From contig NZ_CAMLDC010000006.1 in the NCBI RefSeq assembly GCF_946478805.1, positions 1-64,000 of the forward strand: a stretch of 64,000 nucleotides of DNA, written 5' to 3'. Source of the stretch: an uncultured Fluviicola sp. (GTDB lineage: Bacteria > Bacteroidota > Bacteroidia > Flavobacteriales > Crocinitomicaceae). Both the position numbers and the translations under genes were made by a program. Under the pieces are notes generated by a model. The model was given only the letters and a program-made list of their open reading frames with translations, had not been told where the DNA came from and did no database searches. Of this stretch, positions 1 to 8,586 are shown piece after piece (position 1 is the first letter of the stretch; each line of letters opens with the position of its first letter).

Positions 1-69
1 TTGCCTAAAGGCCTTACCATAGTGATTCGAACACTGGAATATTTGTCGCTTCATTAGTTAGCGATAGGA

Positions 70-1284
70 TCAAGGCACCCTGAATCCGAGAATTAAAATA
101 TCATCTGTCTGTTCTTCATCCGATTTGATTTTCCATTCTTCAATTGTTTCATTGAAGACTTTCCTTTGGTCTGCCATTGTCAGATTTTGAGTGGAAAGGA
201 TCAGGTCCTGGAAATTTTTGTAATTAAATTTCTTTCCATTTTGTCCACCGAACTGATCTGCGTAACCATCACTGAAAAGATAGTAACTGTCACCCGATTC
301 AATACTTATCTGATAGTTTGTAAACTTTTGATCTGTATTGTTTGAAAAAAGGTTGATCGGTATTTTATCTGTCGCCAACTTGGTTAATTCCCCATTTTTA
401 ACTTGATAAATCGGGTTGTAGGCTCCTGCATATTCCATGATCATTTTTGATTTGTCAATGACACACAACGCAATGTCCATCCCGTCTTTTATTTCATAAT
501 CGCTGTTATTGATCTTTTTATTCGCGTTATGAAACTCGTTGTTCAATTGGTTTAATATTTCAGCTGGATTGGTCTGTTCATAATCAGTGACACATTTAGT
601 CAACAGTTTGTACCCGATAATACTGATAAATGCTCCGGGAACTCCATGTCCGGTGCAGTCGCAGGCAGCGATAAAAATTTTGTCCTTATGTTTTTCAATC
701 CAATAAAAATCTCCACTGACAATGTGTTTGGGTTTAAGCAGTACGAATGATTCGGGAAGAATTGCATCCAATTGCTCTTTGGTAGGGAAAATCGCTTTCT
801 GAATAAGCTTGGCATAGCGTATGCTCTCCAAAATATCCTGATGCTGTTGCTCGATAAGTTGTTGCTGCTGTTTTAAAGGTGTGATATCCAGAAAAGATGA
901 AACCAGATAATTCGCTCCGTTTATTTCCATTTTTTCAATACAACTTATTGCATAGATATCCTTTCCATCTTTTGATTTGCATTTGATAGTTTCGTTCTTT
1001 ATCCTCCCTTTTTCTTTAATGATGTTTGAAACTCTCTCATGCTCTATCGGGTCGAGAATGCCGACTTCCCTGGCATTTCGTCCGATTACTTCGGTTGCCT
1101 CAAAACCGTATATTTCTATGAATCGTTTGTTTATCCTCACATAAATCCTATCTTCTGTGGTTATTGACATGCAGGCAGGACTTGAGTCAAACATGGTTAA
1201 AAAACTATCCAGATTCCCTTGAATAACTTTTTCAGCCATTTCTAAATTGTCAACCTCTACGGTATCGGAAAATATATTTTTCAT
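70..1284 (-). CDS. PAS domain-containing SpoIIE-type (PP2C-like) protein phosphatase
   Basis: The 404-residue protein has an N-terminal PAS sensor domain (about residues 25-135), a Gln-rich linker likely to form a coiled coil (about 138-155), and a C-terminal SpoIIE/PP2C phosphatase domain (about 185-400). Phosphatase hallmarks visible are the SGDFYW segment, ACDCTGHGVPGAF and the FSDGYADQFGG segment, which carry the metal-binding aspartates of the family. Proteins of this design dephosphorylate anti-anti-sigma-type partners or act as signalling outputs. No transmembrane segment is seen, so it is probably cytoplasmic. It is transcribed away from the terpenoid operon. The signal sensed by the PAS domain cannot be read from sequence. 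Confidence 0.88.
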   Translation of the reverse strand: MKNIFSDTVEVDNLEMAEKVIQGNLDSFLTMFDSSPACMSITTEDRIYVRINKRFIEIYGFEATEVIGRNAREVGILDPIEHERVSNIIKEKGRIKNETIKCKSKDGKDIYAISCIEKMEINGANYLVSSFLDITPLKQQQQLIEQQHQDILESIRYAKLIQKAIFPTKEQLDAILPESFVLLKPKHIVSGDFYWIEKHKDKIFIAACDCTGHGVPGAFISIIGYKLLTKCVTDYEQTNPAEILNQLNNEFHNANKKINNSDYEIKDGMDIALCVIDKSKMIMEYAGAYNPIYQVKNGELTKLATDKIPINLFSNNTDQKFTNYQISIESGDSYYLFSDGYADQFGGQNGKKFNYKNFQDLILSTQNLTMADQRKVFNETIEEWKIKSDEEQTDDILILGFRVP

Positions 1285-1505
1285 GATTGATACAGTCTAA
1301 TGAATATCACGCCTAATATGCTGGTTCTGGCAACTTCAACTATTCTGCTGAATTCTTTTAAACTGAATTGAATTCGTTCAATCACTTGAATCTTGTGAAT
1401 AGTTTTGTGTTACGTTATTAACTCAATAATACGCATTAATCCGGAAAAATAAAACAGTCTCTCAAGGTTTTGAAGAAGAAGTCTCTTGGCAATATGTGAT
1501 TACAA

Positions 1506-1604
1506 ATGGTCTTTATCAACAGGAACATAATTAGTTGGTATCTAACCCATTTTGCCCTTCTCGTTCTCTCTTGCTCTGAAAAGAAGGAAGAGCCGAATGA
1601 CTGA
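1506..1604 (+). CDS. Possible small or remnant lipoprotein-like ORF (32 codons)
   Basis: An ATG-started frame encodes 32 residues with a hydrophobic stretch and an L-V-L-S-C lipobox-like end followed by charged residues (SEKKEEPND). It is followed 48 bases later by a terminator hairpin, which would suit a short transcript or the stump of a deleted lipoprotein gene. The same bases resemble a TCTC-rich stretch elsewhere in the window, so coding may be coincidental. Confidence 0.25.
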   Translation: MVFINRNIISWYLTHFALLVLSCSEKKEEPND

Positions 1605-1651
1605 TTCATGACAGCACGGTTTAAGAAAAGAGTATGGAGCTTATAAAGAAT

Positions 1652-1689
1652 AAGGGCATTTCACTTACATAAATGCTCTTTTCTTTTCT
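1652..1689 (+). terminator. Hairpin terminator
   Basis: A 10-bp stem (1652-1661 with 1671-1680, one G-U pair) encloses a 9-base loop and is followed by TTCTTTTCT. It lies between the small ORF and the terpenoid operon promoter and would insulate that operon from upstream transcription. Confidence 0.55.
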
Positions 1690-1839
1690 GATCAGAACAA
1701 GAGAACATTCGAACTTTTTGATTCAAAGTTCAAACAATATGATCCACAGTGAACTGTTTTAAAAAAAATGTGCGTGCATAGGGAGTTACAAAGTTAGTTT
1801 TTGAACGTAAAAAATTAGGTCAAATCTATAAAATGTACG

Positions 1840-1847
1840 TATTTTTG
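1840..1847 (+). promoter_or_regulatory. Candidate -7 promoter element of the triterpenoid operon
   Basis: TATTTTTG matches the Bacteroidota -7 consensus TAnnTTTG exactly and ends 25 bases before the first possible ATG of the squalene synthase gene. The matching -33 region is weak (TTA near 1815). No other strong promoter element is obvious inside the operon. Confidence 0.5.
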
Positions 1848-1872
1848 TGCCCTACAAAACTGAAAAAGAAGA

Positions 1873-2988
1873 ATGATTAGAAGGGTTACATATTATTCCT
1901 TTCATGTATCTGAATTGGTTTATCTGGTACAAATGAAGAAAGAATTTAAACAATTCAGACCTTCCGAGTATCGCTTGAAAGATTTATCTCAATCAACAGA
2001 TGATTTAAGTTATTGCTATGAGGCACTTAAAAAGGTTTCACGCTCTTTTGCAGTAGTAATTCAGCAATTGCCGGAAGAACTGAAAAATCCGGTTTGTTTG
2101 TTTTATCTTATTCTACGAGGTCTTGATACCATTGAAGATGATATGAGTCTGGACAATTCGATCAAGAAAGAGATGCTGCTTACCTTTGCTGACCGCATAA
2201 ACAACGAAGAATTCATTCTTGAGAATGTTGGCGATACCCAGGACTACCAAGACCTGATGCTTCATTTTGACAAAGTAATCCGTGAATATCAAAAACTTGG
2301 TCCGGAATACAAAGCAGTTATCACCGAGATAACCAATGAAATGGCAATCGGGATGGACAAGTATGCGCACAAAAACGTTGAAAGTTATGAAGACTGGAAC
2401 GATTACTGTTATTACGTTGCCGGACTGGTTGGAATTGGTTTGAGCAGATTGTTTCTTGCCTCAAAACTAGAGACAAGTGTGAAGCTTGCGGACAGAAATC
2501 TCAGTAATGAAATGGGATTGTTCCTTCAAAAAACAAATATTATCCGTGATTTTGCAGAGGACCTGGAACAAGGACGTATTTTCTGGCCGGAGGAATCCTG
2601 GAAAAATAAAGCGAATACATTACACGAATTGCAGGCGGATGAAAAAAGCGGGCTTGCCGCATTGAATGAAGTGGTAATCAATGCACTTCAACATGTTCCT
2701 GCCTGCCTTGAATTTTTAGGATGCTTAGAGAACCAGAACGTTTTTCGTTTTTGTGCCATTCCACAATTAATGGCGATTGCAACCTTGAAAGAATTGTACA
2801 ATAATCCGGATGTCTTGCACAAAAACGTAAAGATCAGGAAGGGAAAAACTGCTAAGTATTTTATTTCAATTCAGGATTTTAAGAGTACGAAAAAAGAATT
2901 TATCTCTATTCTGAATGGGTTGGAGAAAAAAGACAATACAGGAAAAATTAAATCAATATTAGCTGAAATTCAAGATGAGCACAAGTGA
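1873..2988 (+). CDS. Squalene synthase, eukaryote-like (farnesyl-diphosphate farnesyltransferase)
   Basis: This enzyme condenses two farnesyl diphosphates into squalene with NADPH. The 371 residues carry the eukaryotic squalene synthase signatures: KVSRSFAVVIQQL (about 54-66), the first Asp-rich motif DTIEDDM (85-91), YVAGLVGIGLSRLF (about 181-194) and the second motif MGLFLQKTNIIRDFAED (about 214-230). The match is to FDFT1-type enzymes rather than to the two-step HpnCDE bacterial system. The C-terminal membrane anchor of eukaryotic enzymes is absent. The first ATG gives an N-terminus that still aligns loosely with plant enzymes; ATG 1933 is an alternative start. The gene overlaps the squalene epoxidase gene by 14 bases and begins the nine-gene operon. 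Confidence 0.93.
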   Translation: MIRRVTYYSFHVSELVYLVQMKKEFKQFRPSEYRLKDLSQSTDDLSYCYEALKKVSRSFAVVIQQLPEELKNPVCLFYLILRGLDTIEDDMSLDNSIKKEMLLTFADRINNEEFILENVGDTQDYQDLMLHFDKVIREYQKLGPEYKAVITEITNEMAIGMDKYAHKNVESYEDWNDYCYYVAGLVGIGLSRLFLASKLETSVKLADRNLSNEMGLFLQKTNIIRDFAEDLEQGRIFWPEESWKNKANTLHELQADEKSGLAALNEVVINALQHVPACLEFLGCLENQNVFRFCAIPQLMAIATLKELYNNPDVLHKNVKIRKGKTAKYFISIQDFKSTKKEFISILNGLEKKDNTGKIKSILAEIQDEHK

Positions 2989-4291
2989 ATTTGATATCAT
3001 AGTTATTGGAGCCGGAGTTGCCGGAGGAGTGTTTGCTGCTTCTCAACCCGCCAGTACACGCATCCTTGTGGTGGAGCGTGACCTTACAGAACCTGACCGG
3101 ATTATCGGTGAATTACTGCAGCCGGGAGGAATCCAGGCATTAAATAAACTGGGGCTTGGTCATTTACTGGAAGGTATTGACGCACGGGAAGTCAATGGGT
3201 ATAACCTGATTAAGGGAAACGAACGTTTCACTATCAATTACGATGAAGTTCAAAAAGGAATCAAGGGAATTGGTTTGAGAAACGGAAAGTTCCTGACAAA
3301 CATCCGAAAAGAGCTGGAAAAAAGAGAGAATATCACCTTGATTCAGGGAAATGTCACCCAAATTCTCGAGAACGATAACACCATTACAGGTGTCAGCTAC
3401 ACACAAGAGGACGGAACAACTGTTTCACAGCATGCAAAACTGACTATTGTCTGTGATGGCCCCATGTCCGTATTGCGTGATAAGCTAAGTAAAGTAAACA
3501 AAAAGATAACTTCCTATTTCATGGGATTGGTTCTGAAAGATCTGGAATTGGAATTCCCTTCTTACGGCCACATGATCCTTACAGGTGATTTTCCGATCCT
3601 GGTTTACCCGATCTATACAAATGCCTATCGAATCCTGATTGATTATCCAGGCGGGAAAGCTCCTAAAATGGGTCAAGAATCAATTGAACGATTAAAGGAA
3701 TCGGTTGTAAAAATATTACCTGAAGAAATGATCCCTTCATTTTTAAAGGCACTTGAGGAAGATCAGTTGAAAGTCATGCCGAATCATTCCATGAAAAACC
3801 AGGCATTTCGCATGAAAGGCGCTTTACTTTTGGGTGATTCATTGAATATGAGACACCCTGTAACCGGTGGAGGAATGACAGCAACTTTTTCGGATATCCT
3901 TTGTCTGAACGGTGAATTGGCAGGAATTGACTTCCAGGATGAAACCAAATTGGAATATGCCGTTAATGCATATTATGAGAATAGAGGAAAAAATGTTGAA
4001 ACAATCAACATTTTGGCAAACGCTTTGTATGAGGTGTTTACAAATGACGAATTGAAGGAGGCATGCTTTGAGTATTTGAAAAAAGGAGGAGAACAAGCTA
4101 CAGGCCCGCTTTCCATCCTGTCGGGAATCAACAAAAACAAACAATTCCTGTTGAAACACTTTTTTAAAGTGGCGATGCAGCACCCGATACGTTTTATTAC
4201 CAAACCGGCTAAACAAATACGTTTATATAAAAATGCAACACGGATTATTCGTCCGATATTAAAGGATGACGGGGTTGTGGCAATGATATAA
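2975..4291 (+). CDS. Squalene epoxidase (squalene monooxygenase), FAD-dependent
   Basis: It should insert oxygen into squalene to give (3S)-2,3-oxidosqualene, the substrate of the cyclase at the end of this operon. The 438-residue protein starts with an FAD-binding Rossmann motif GAGVAGG (12-18), followed by VVERDLTEPDRIIGELLQPG (32-51), an almost exact squalene epoxidase signature. A second FAD motif, LLLGDSLNMRHPVTGGGM, lies near 285-303 and again matches the eukaryotic family. There is no clear N-terminal transmembrane helix. It overlaps its neighbours on both sides (14 bases and 1 base), indicating translational coupling. An FAD-dependent hydroxylase of another class is unlikely because both motifs are family-specific. 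The reaction requires molecular oxygen and a reductase partner not visible here. Confidence 0.93.
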   Translation: MSTSEFDIIVIGAGVAGGVFAASQPASTRILVVERDLTEPDRIIGELLQPGGIQALNKLGLGHLLEGIDAREVNGYNLIKGNERFTINYDEVQKGIKGIGLRNGKFLTNIRKELEKRENITLIQGNVTQILENDNTITGVSYTQEDGTTVSQHAKLTIVCDGPMSVLRDKLSKVNKKITSYFMGLVLKDLELEFPSYGHMILTGDFPILVYPIYTNAYRILIDYPGGKAPKMGQESIERLKESVVKILPEEMIPSFLKALEEDQLKVMPNHSMKNQAFRMKGALLLGDSLNMRHPVTGGGMTATFSDILCLNGELAGIDFQDETKLEYAVNAYYENRGKNVETINILANALYEVFTNDELKEACFEYLKKGGEQATGPLSILSGINKNKQFLLKHFFKVAMQHPIRFITKPAKQIRLYKNATRIIRPILKDDGVVAMI

Positions 4292-5310
4292 TGGAGAAAA
4301 TCGAACACGAATCGCTGGAAGCAGCAGACTTAAGGAAACAGAATCATTTGGATCTGGCTTTTGCTTCGCAAAGTGCCTTGTCTGATGGTCGTTTTTATTA
4401 CGAGCCTATGTTGGCAGGGCATCCTGAACAATCGGACATGCCTATTCAACTGGGAGGAAAAACACTGCGTTATCCTGTCTGGATTTCAAGTATGACAGGT
4501 GGTACGTCCGCTGCTGGTCCGCTCAATAAAATGTTGGCAAAAACAGCTAATAAATATGGTTTCGGGATGGGCTTGGGTTCTTGCCGGATCATTTTGGAGG
4601 ACAATACTTATTTCGACGATTTTAACCTGCGTCCGATCCTGGGTGATGCTTCTCCCCTATACGCCAATGTGGGAATTGCACAAATTGAGCGATTAATCGA
4701 TAAAGGTCAGGCCTCCAAGTTGAAATCCTTGGTCGATAAGCTGGACGCTGATGGTTTGATCGTACATGTGAATCCCCTGCAGGAATGGTTGCAGCCGGAA
4801 GGTGATCTGATCCAGCGCTCCCCGCTTGTGACAATCAACCAGTTGTTAAATGAAATTGATACCAACATCATTGTAAAAGAAGTTGGGCAAGGATTTGGTC
4901 CTGAAAGTATGCGGGAATTACTGAAATTGCCTATCCTGGCAATCGATTTTGCTGCAAATGGCGGAACAAATTTCTCAAAATTAGAGCTGCTGCGTAACGA
5001 ACCGATGAAAGCATATTATGAAGATGTGATTGCTTTGGGGCACTCTGCTTCCGAAATGGTCGATTTTTTAAATAAATCAATCCAAGAACTGGGCTCTGAA
5101 CGTAAGTGTAATAATGTGATTATAAGTGGTGGAATAAAAAACTTTTTAGATGGTTATTACCTGACTTCGAAGGCAAATATTCCTGCAATTTATGGTCAGG
5201 CAGCACCATTCTTGAAACACGCAAATGAATCACAAGAAGCATTGGACACATTTGCTGAAGTACAAATAAAAGGGTTATTAATGGCTCAAAAATTTTTAAA
5301 AATAAGATAA
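4291..5310 (+). CDS. fni: Type 2 isopentenyl-diphosphate delta-isomerase (FMN-dependent)
   Basis: It interconverts isopentenyl and dimethylallyl diphosphate using reduced FMN. The 339 residues form the TIM-barrel of the type 2 family. Visible motifs are WISSMTGGT (about 63-71), the GMGLGSCR segment, VHVNPLQEWLQPEGD (substrate/Mg site, about 158-172), and the FMN-phosphate motifs AANGGTNFSKLE and VIISGGIKN. The start codon shares one base with the previous stop (TAATG) and the stop shares one base with the next start, so it sits rigidly inside the operon. It supplies DMAPP for the polyprenyl synthase downstream. Confidence 0.93.
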   Translation: MEKIEHESLEAADLRKQNHLDLAFASQSALSDGRFYYEPMLAGHPEQSDMPIQLGGKTLRYPVWISSMTGGTSAAGPLNKMLAKTANKYGFGMGLGSCRIILEDNTYFDDFNLRPILGDASPLYANVGIAQIERLIDKGQASKLKSLVDKLDADGLIVHVNPLQEWLQPEGDLIQRSPLVTINQLLNEIDTNIIVKEVGQGFGPESMRELLKLPILAIDFAANGGTNFSKLELLRNEPMKAYYEDVIALGHSASEMVDFLNKSIQELGSERKCNNVIISGGIKNFLDGYYLTSKANIPAIYGQAAPFLKHANESQEALDTFAEVQIKGLLMAQKFLKIR

Positions 5311-6626
5311 TGGCAATATTAATAGAGGGGTTCTCAAAAAAGAACAAGCAAGAGAAGTTGGAAGCGATTACCAAATTTTTTAAGTCTCCGGGAAAAACGA
5401 TGGAAACATTTAAAAGTTTTGATCACCCGGATCCTGCTATTCAGGAAGTCATTAATGAGTTTAGTGAAAATACGGTATCGAATTTCCACTTACCTTATAG
5501 CATTGCTCCAAACTTTCTGATCAATGGAAAAACTTTTGCTATTCCAATGGTTATTGAAGAAAGTTCGGTTGTTGCTGCGGCAGCAAACAGCGCGAAGTTC
5601 TGGTATAATTTAGGCGGGTTCCATACAGAAATTGTTGATACGGAAAAAGTAGGACAAGTTCATTTCTTATGGCACGATGATCCACAAAAGCTGATCAGCC
5701 GTTTTGATGAATTGAAACAGCTTTTCTTCGAAGGTTCAGAAGATCTTACAGTAAATATGCGCAACCGTGGCGGTGGTATCAAGGATATTGTCCTAAAAGA
5801 CCTTTCCGACAAAGAACCGGGATTGATGCAGTTATTTGTCACCTTTGAAACAATCGATTCTATGGGTGCAAATTTCGTGAATTCATGCCTGGAACGATTT
5901 GCTGAGCTATTTAGAAACTGGCACCAAAATCAACCTGATTTAAAAAAGGATGGATTGGAGATCATTATGTCCATTCTTTCTAACCTTACTCCGAATTGTG
6001 TCGTGAAGTGCTGGGTGGAAACAGATGTGAAGAACCTGGATGGAATTGTTCCGGGTGTTTCGGGGAAGGATTTTGCAAAAAAATTCCATACAGCCGTAAG
6101 AATTGCACAAGTAGATCCTTACCGTGCAACGACGCATAACAAAGGGATTTACAATGGTATCGATGCAGTTGTCTTAGCAACTGGAAATGATTTCAGAGCC
6201 GTTGAAGCTTGTGGCCACGCTTATGCAAGTATGAACGGGTCGGGCTATTCTTCGTTAACGAATTGTACGATTGAGAATGATATCTTCCGTTTTGAATTGA
6301 CTTTACCGATTGCAATGGGAGTAGTTGGCGGATTGACGAACTTACACCCGTTGGTGAAACTATCACATGAACTTCTCGACTTTCCTAATGCGCGAGAATT
6401 GATGGGAATAGCGGCAGCAGCAGGATTGGCAAACAATTTTGGTGCGGTTAAATCATTGACAACTACCGGAATTCAACAAGGGCACATGAAAATGCACTTG
6501 TTCAATATCATGAATCAATTAGAGGTCAAAAAAGAAGACCGCGATAAAGTGATCGCTTACTTCAAAGACAAAAATGTTTCGGTATCTGCTGTTCGCACTT
6601 ATGTTGAATCTTTTCAATTAGTCTGA
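5310..6626 (+). CDS. mvaA: Hydroxymethylglutaryl-CoA reductase (class II type)
   Basis: It reduces HMG-CoA to mevalonate, the committed step of the mevalonate pathway. The 438-residue protein has the soluble class II layout without membrane segments. The catalytic Glu lies in IEESSVVAAAANSAKFW (about 90-106). The dinucleotide-region segment DSMGANFVNSCLE and the VLATGNDFRAVEACGHAYAS segment are conserved in the family. It starts in a TAATG overlap with the isomerase gene. Class II enzymes can also work in the degradative direction, but the operon argues for biosynthesis. HMG-CoA synthase is not encoded in the window and must lie elsewhere. Confidence 0.93.
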   Translation: MAILIEGFSKKNKQEKLEAITKFFKSPGKTMETFKSFDHPDPAIQEVINEFSENTVSNFHLPYSIAPNFLINGKTFAIPMVIEESSVVAAAANSAKFWYNLGGFHTEIVDTEKVGQVHFLWHDDPQKLISRFDELKQLFFEGSEDLTVNMRNRGGGIKDIVLKDLSDKEPGLMQLFVTFETIDSMGANFVNSCLERFAELFRNWHQNQPDLKKDGLEIIMSILSNLTPNCVVKCWVETDVKNLDGIVPGVSGKDFAKKFHTAVRIAQVDPYRATTHNKGIYNGIDAVVLATGNDFRAVEACGHAYASMNGSGYSSLTNCTIENDIFRFELTLPIAMGVVGGLTNLHPLVKLSHELLDFPNARELMGIAAAAGLANNFGAVKSLTTTGIQQGHMKMHLFNIMNQLEVKKEDRDKVIAYFKDKNVSVSAVRTYVESFQLV

Positions 6627-6627
6627 T

Positions 6628-7527
6628 TTGACAGATACGGAAAATACGATAAGAACCTTTAAGGCATCAGGTAAACTGATGCTTTTTGGTGAATACCTGG
6701 TGCTGAACGGATCAGACTGCCTGGCTTTCCCCTTAAAATTCGGGCAAACGCTTTCGGTAACGGAGTCGGACGAACTTATTTGGGAAAGTTATTCCAAACA
6801 CGGAAGATGGTTTTCTGTTTCTATGGGCAAGGATTTCACCATCCTGGATACCGATAACCAAGAAGTAGCAGAAATCCTGAAACAATTGTTCATCGTGATA
6901 CGGACAGAAAAACCGGATTTGGATTTCAATCACAAATTCAGGGCTGAAGCTAATTTTGAGTTAAACTGGGGACTTGGTTCCAGTTCTACATTAATCAGCT
7001 TACTGAGTCAGTGGTCGGGTGTAGAATCAAAAAAACTGCTTGAAGCCTCTTTTGGCGGATCAGGTTACGATGTGGCTTGTGCAACAGCAAAAGGACCCAT
7101 TATTTATTCGGGTGGAGAAGTTAAAGAGGAAGTGCATCTCCCTGAGTCGATAACGGACAAACTGCTCTTCATTTATTTGGGGAATAAACAAAACTCACGG
7201 GAAGAGATCAAGCGTTTCAAGGATCGAAAAGTCACTCCGGATCAAATCGATAAAATGAATGAACTCATCTCAACTGCCTTGTGGACAGATAAAATTGAGG
7301 TGTTTGAGCAGCAATTGGATCATTCTGAAGAGTTAATTTCTTCCATTATAGGGTCTATTCAATTAAAACAGCGTTTCTTTGCCGATTATCCCTATAGCAT
7401 CAAATCATTGGGTGCCTGGGGTGGAGATTTTTTTCTCGCAACATACAGAGATTTGAAAACAGCTAAAAACTACTTTGAAGAGAAAGGATATGATATATTC
7501 TTTACCTATCAAGAATTCATAAAATAA
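6628..7527 (+). CDS. GYDIA-family GHMP kinase, probable phosphomevalonate kinase role
   Basis: The 299-residue protein is a GHMP-superfamily kinase: a KLMLFGEYLVL N-terminal segment (about 16-26), the ATP-binding loop NWGLGSSSTL (about 112-121), and GGSGYDVACA (about 142-151), the motif naming the GYDIA family found beside HMG-CoA reductase in Bacteroidota. The operon has mevalonate kinase and diphosphomevalonate decarboxylase but no classical phosphomevalonate kinase, so this gene is the best candidate for that step. That is inference from context, because the substrate is not shown by the sequence. Translation seems to begin at TTG 6628, since no upstream ATG fits and the previous stop is one base away. 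Confidence 0.8.
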   Translation: MTDTENTIRTFKASGKLMLFGEYLVLNGSDCLAFPLKFGQTLSVTESDELIWESYSKHGRWFSVSMGKDFTILDTDNQEVAEILKQLFIVIRTEKPDLDFNHKFRAEANFELNWGLGSSSTLISLLSQWSGVESKKLLEASFGGSGYDVACATAKGPIIYSGGEVKEEVHLPESITDKLLFIYLGNKQNSREEIKRFKDRKVTPDQIDKMNELISTALWTDKIEVFEQQLDHSEELISSIIGSIQLKQRFFADYPYSIKSLGAWGGDFFLATYRDLKTAKNYFEEKGYDIFFTYQEFIK

Positions 7528-8583
7528 ATGGAAACAGACAAGGAACTGATGAATCAAGTGAAAGTAACGTGGCACTGCCCGTCAAATATTGCTATTGTTA
7601 AATACTGGGGAAAAAAAGGGAATCAAATCCCTTGTAATTCTTCGCTAAGTTTGACTTTGTCAAATTCATTTACAACTGTAGAAGCCGAATTATCAGAAAA
7701 GACATCCGATGAAGCGGTTCAGTTATCCTACTATTTTGAAGGAGAAATAAATGAGAAATTCGGTCAGCGGGTAGCTAAATTTTTATTTGATAATCGTGAA
7801 TTTTTTCCGTTTGTAGATGAAAAAGCGATTACCATTCAATCTTCCAACAGTTTTCCTCATTCAGCGGGAATTGCTTCTTCTGCATCTGCATTCGGCGCAA
7901 TTTCATTGGCACTTTTAGACATTGCCTATAGCTTGAAAGGAAAAGAAAAGGATGAAAACTTTTACTTGGAAGCAAGTAACCTGGCACGATTGGGAAGCGG
8001 AAGTGCATCACGCAGTATGTTCCCTGGATTTGCCTTATGGGGAGAAAACGATCAAATCCAAAACTCCTCGAACCGGCATGCAATTGAGATCAAAGAGGTT
8101 CATCCGGTATTTCATAACATGAAAGATGCGATCCTGATCATCGAAGATGAACCCAAGAAAGTATCCAGTTCTGTCGGTCATTCATTAATGAATAACCATC
8201 CTTATGCAGAAAATCGTTTCAAACAGGCAAATGAACGTACGGCTGAGCTGGTGGAAATCCTGAAAACCGGAAATATGGATGCATTTATCCACATGTGTGA
8301 ATCGGAAGCGTTGACATTACATGCGATGATGATGACCTCTATGGATTATTATTTATTGGTGAAACCAGGAACAATTACAGCCATTGAGAAATTGATGGAA
8401 TTCCGGGAGGAAAGTAAAGTTCCCGTTTGTTTTACATTGGATGCAGGCCCGAATGTACATGTTCTTTATCCAAAAGCGTATGAGGAACAAGTCGAAGAGT
8501 TTATCAACAACGGTTTACGTGACACCTATAAAAAAGTCATTTTCGATGAAGCGGGCTTTGGTCCAACAAAAATGAATCAATAA
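7528..8583 (+). CDS. mvaD: Diphosphomevalonate decarboxylase
   Basis: It performs ATP-dependent decarboxylation of mevalonate diphosphate to isopentenyl diphosphate. In 351 residues it shows the family signature SNIAIVKYWGKK (about 19-30), CNSSLSLTLS (about 36-45), the phosphate-binding loop SFPHSAGIASSASAFGA (about 108-124), and LARLGSGSASRSMFPGF (about 152-168). The serine-rich loop and the following Asp-containing region are those of the decarboxylase rather than of mevalonate kinase. It starts directly after the stop of the GHMP kinase and is followed three bases later by mevalonate kinase. Confidence 0.93.
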   Translation: METDKELMNQVKVTWHCPSNIAIVKYWGKKGNQIPCNSSLSLTLSNSFTTVEAELSEKTSDEAVQLSYYFEGEINEKFGQRVAKFLFDNREFFPFVDEKAITIQSSNSFPHSAGIASSASAFGAISLALLDIAYSLKGKEKDENFYLEASNLARLGSGSASRSMFPGFALWGENDQIQNSSNRHAIEIKEVHPVFHNMKDAILIIEDEPKKVSSSVGHSLMNNHPYAENRFKQANERTAELVEILKTGNMDAFIHMCESEALTLHAMMMTSMDYYLLVKPGTITAIEKLMEFREESKVPVCFTLDAGPNVHVLYPKAYEEQVEEFINNGLRDTYKKVIFDEAGFGPTKMNQ

Positions 8584-8586
8584 TAG

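Larger units (their letters stand above)
1285..1872. other. 588-base intergenic region between divergent genes
   Basis: It separates the divergent phosphatase and terpenoid operon. It contains a possible 32-codon lipoprotein-like ORF, a plus-strand hairpin terminator and a -7 promoter element, each listed separately. Bases 1556-1600 are rich in TCTC and resemble part of the intergenic stretch near 35,365-35,420. I see no RNA gene here. Confidence 0.6.
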
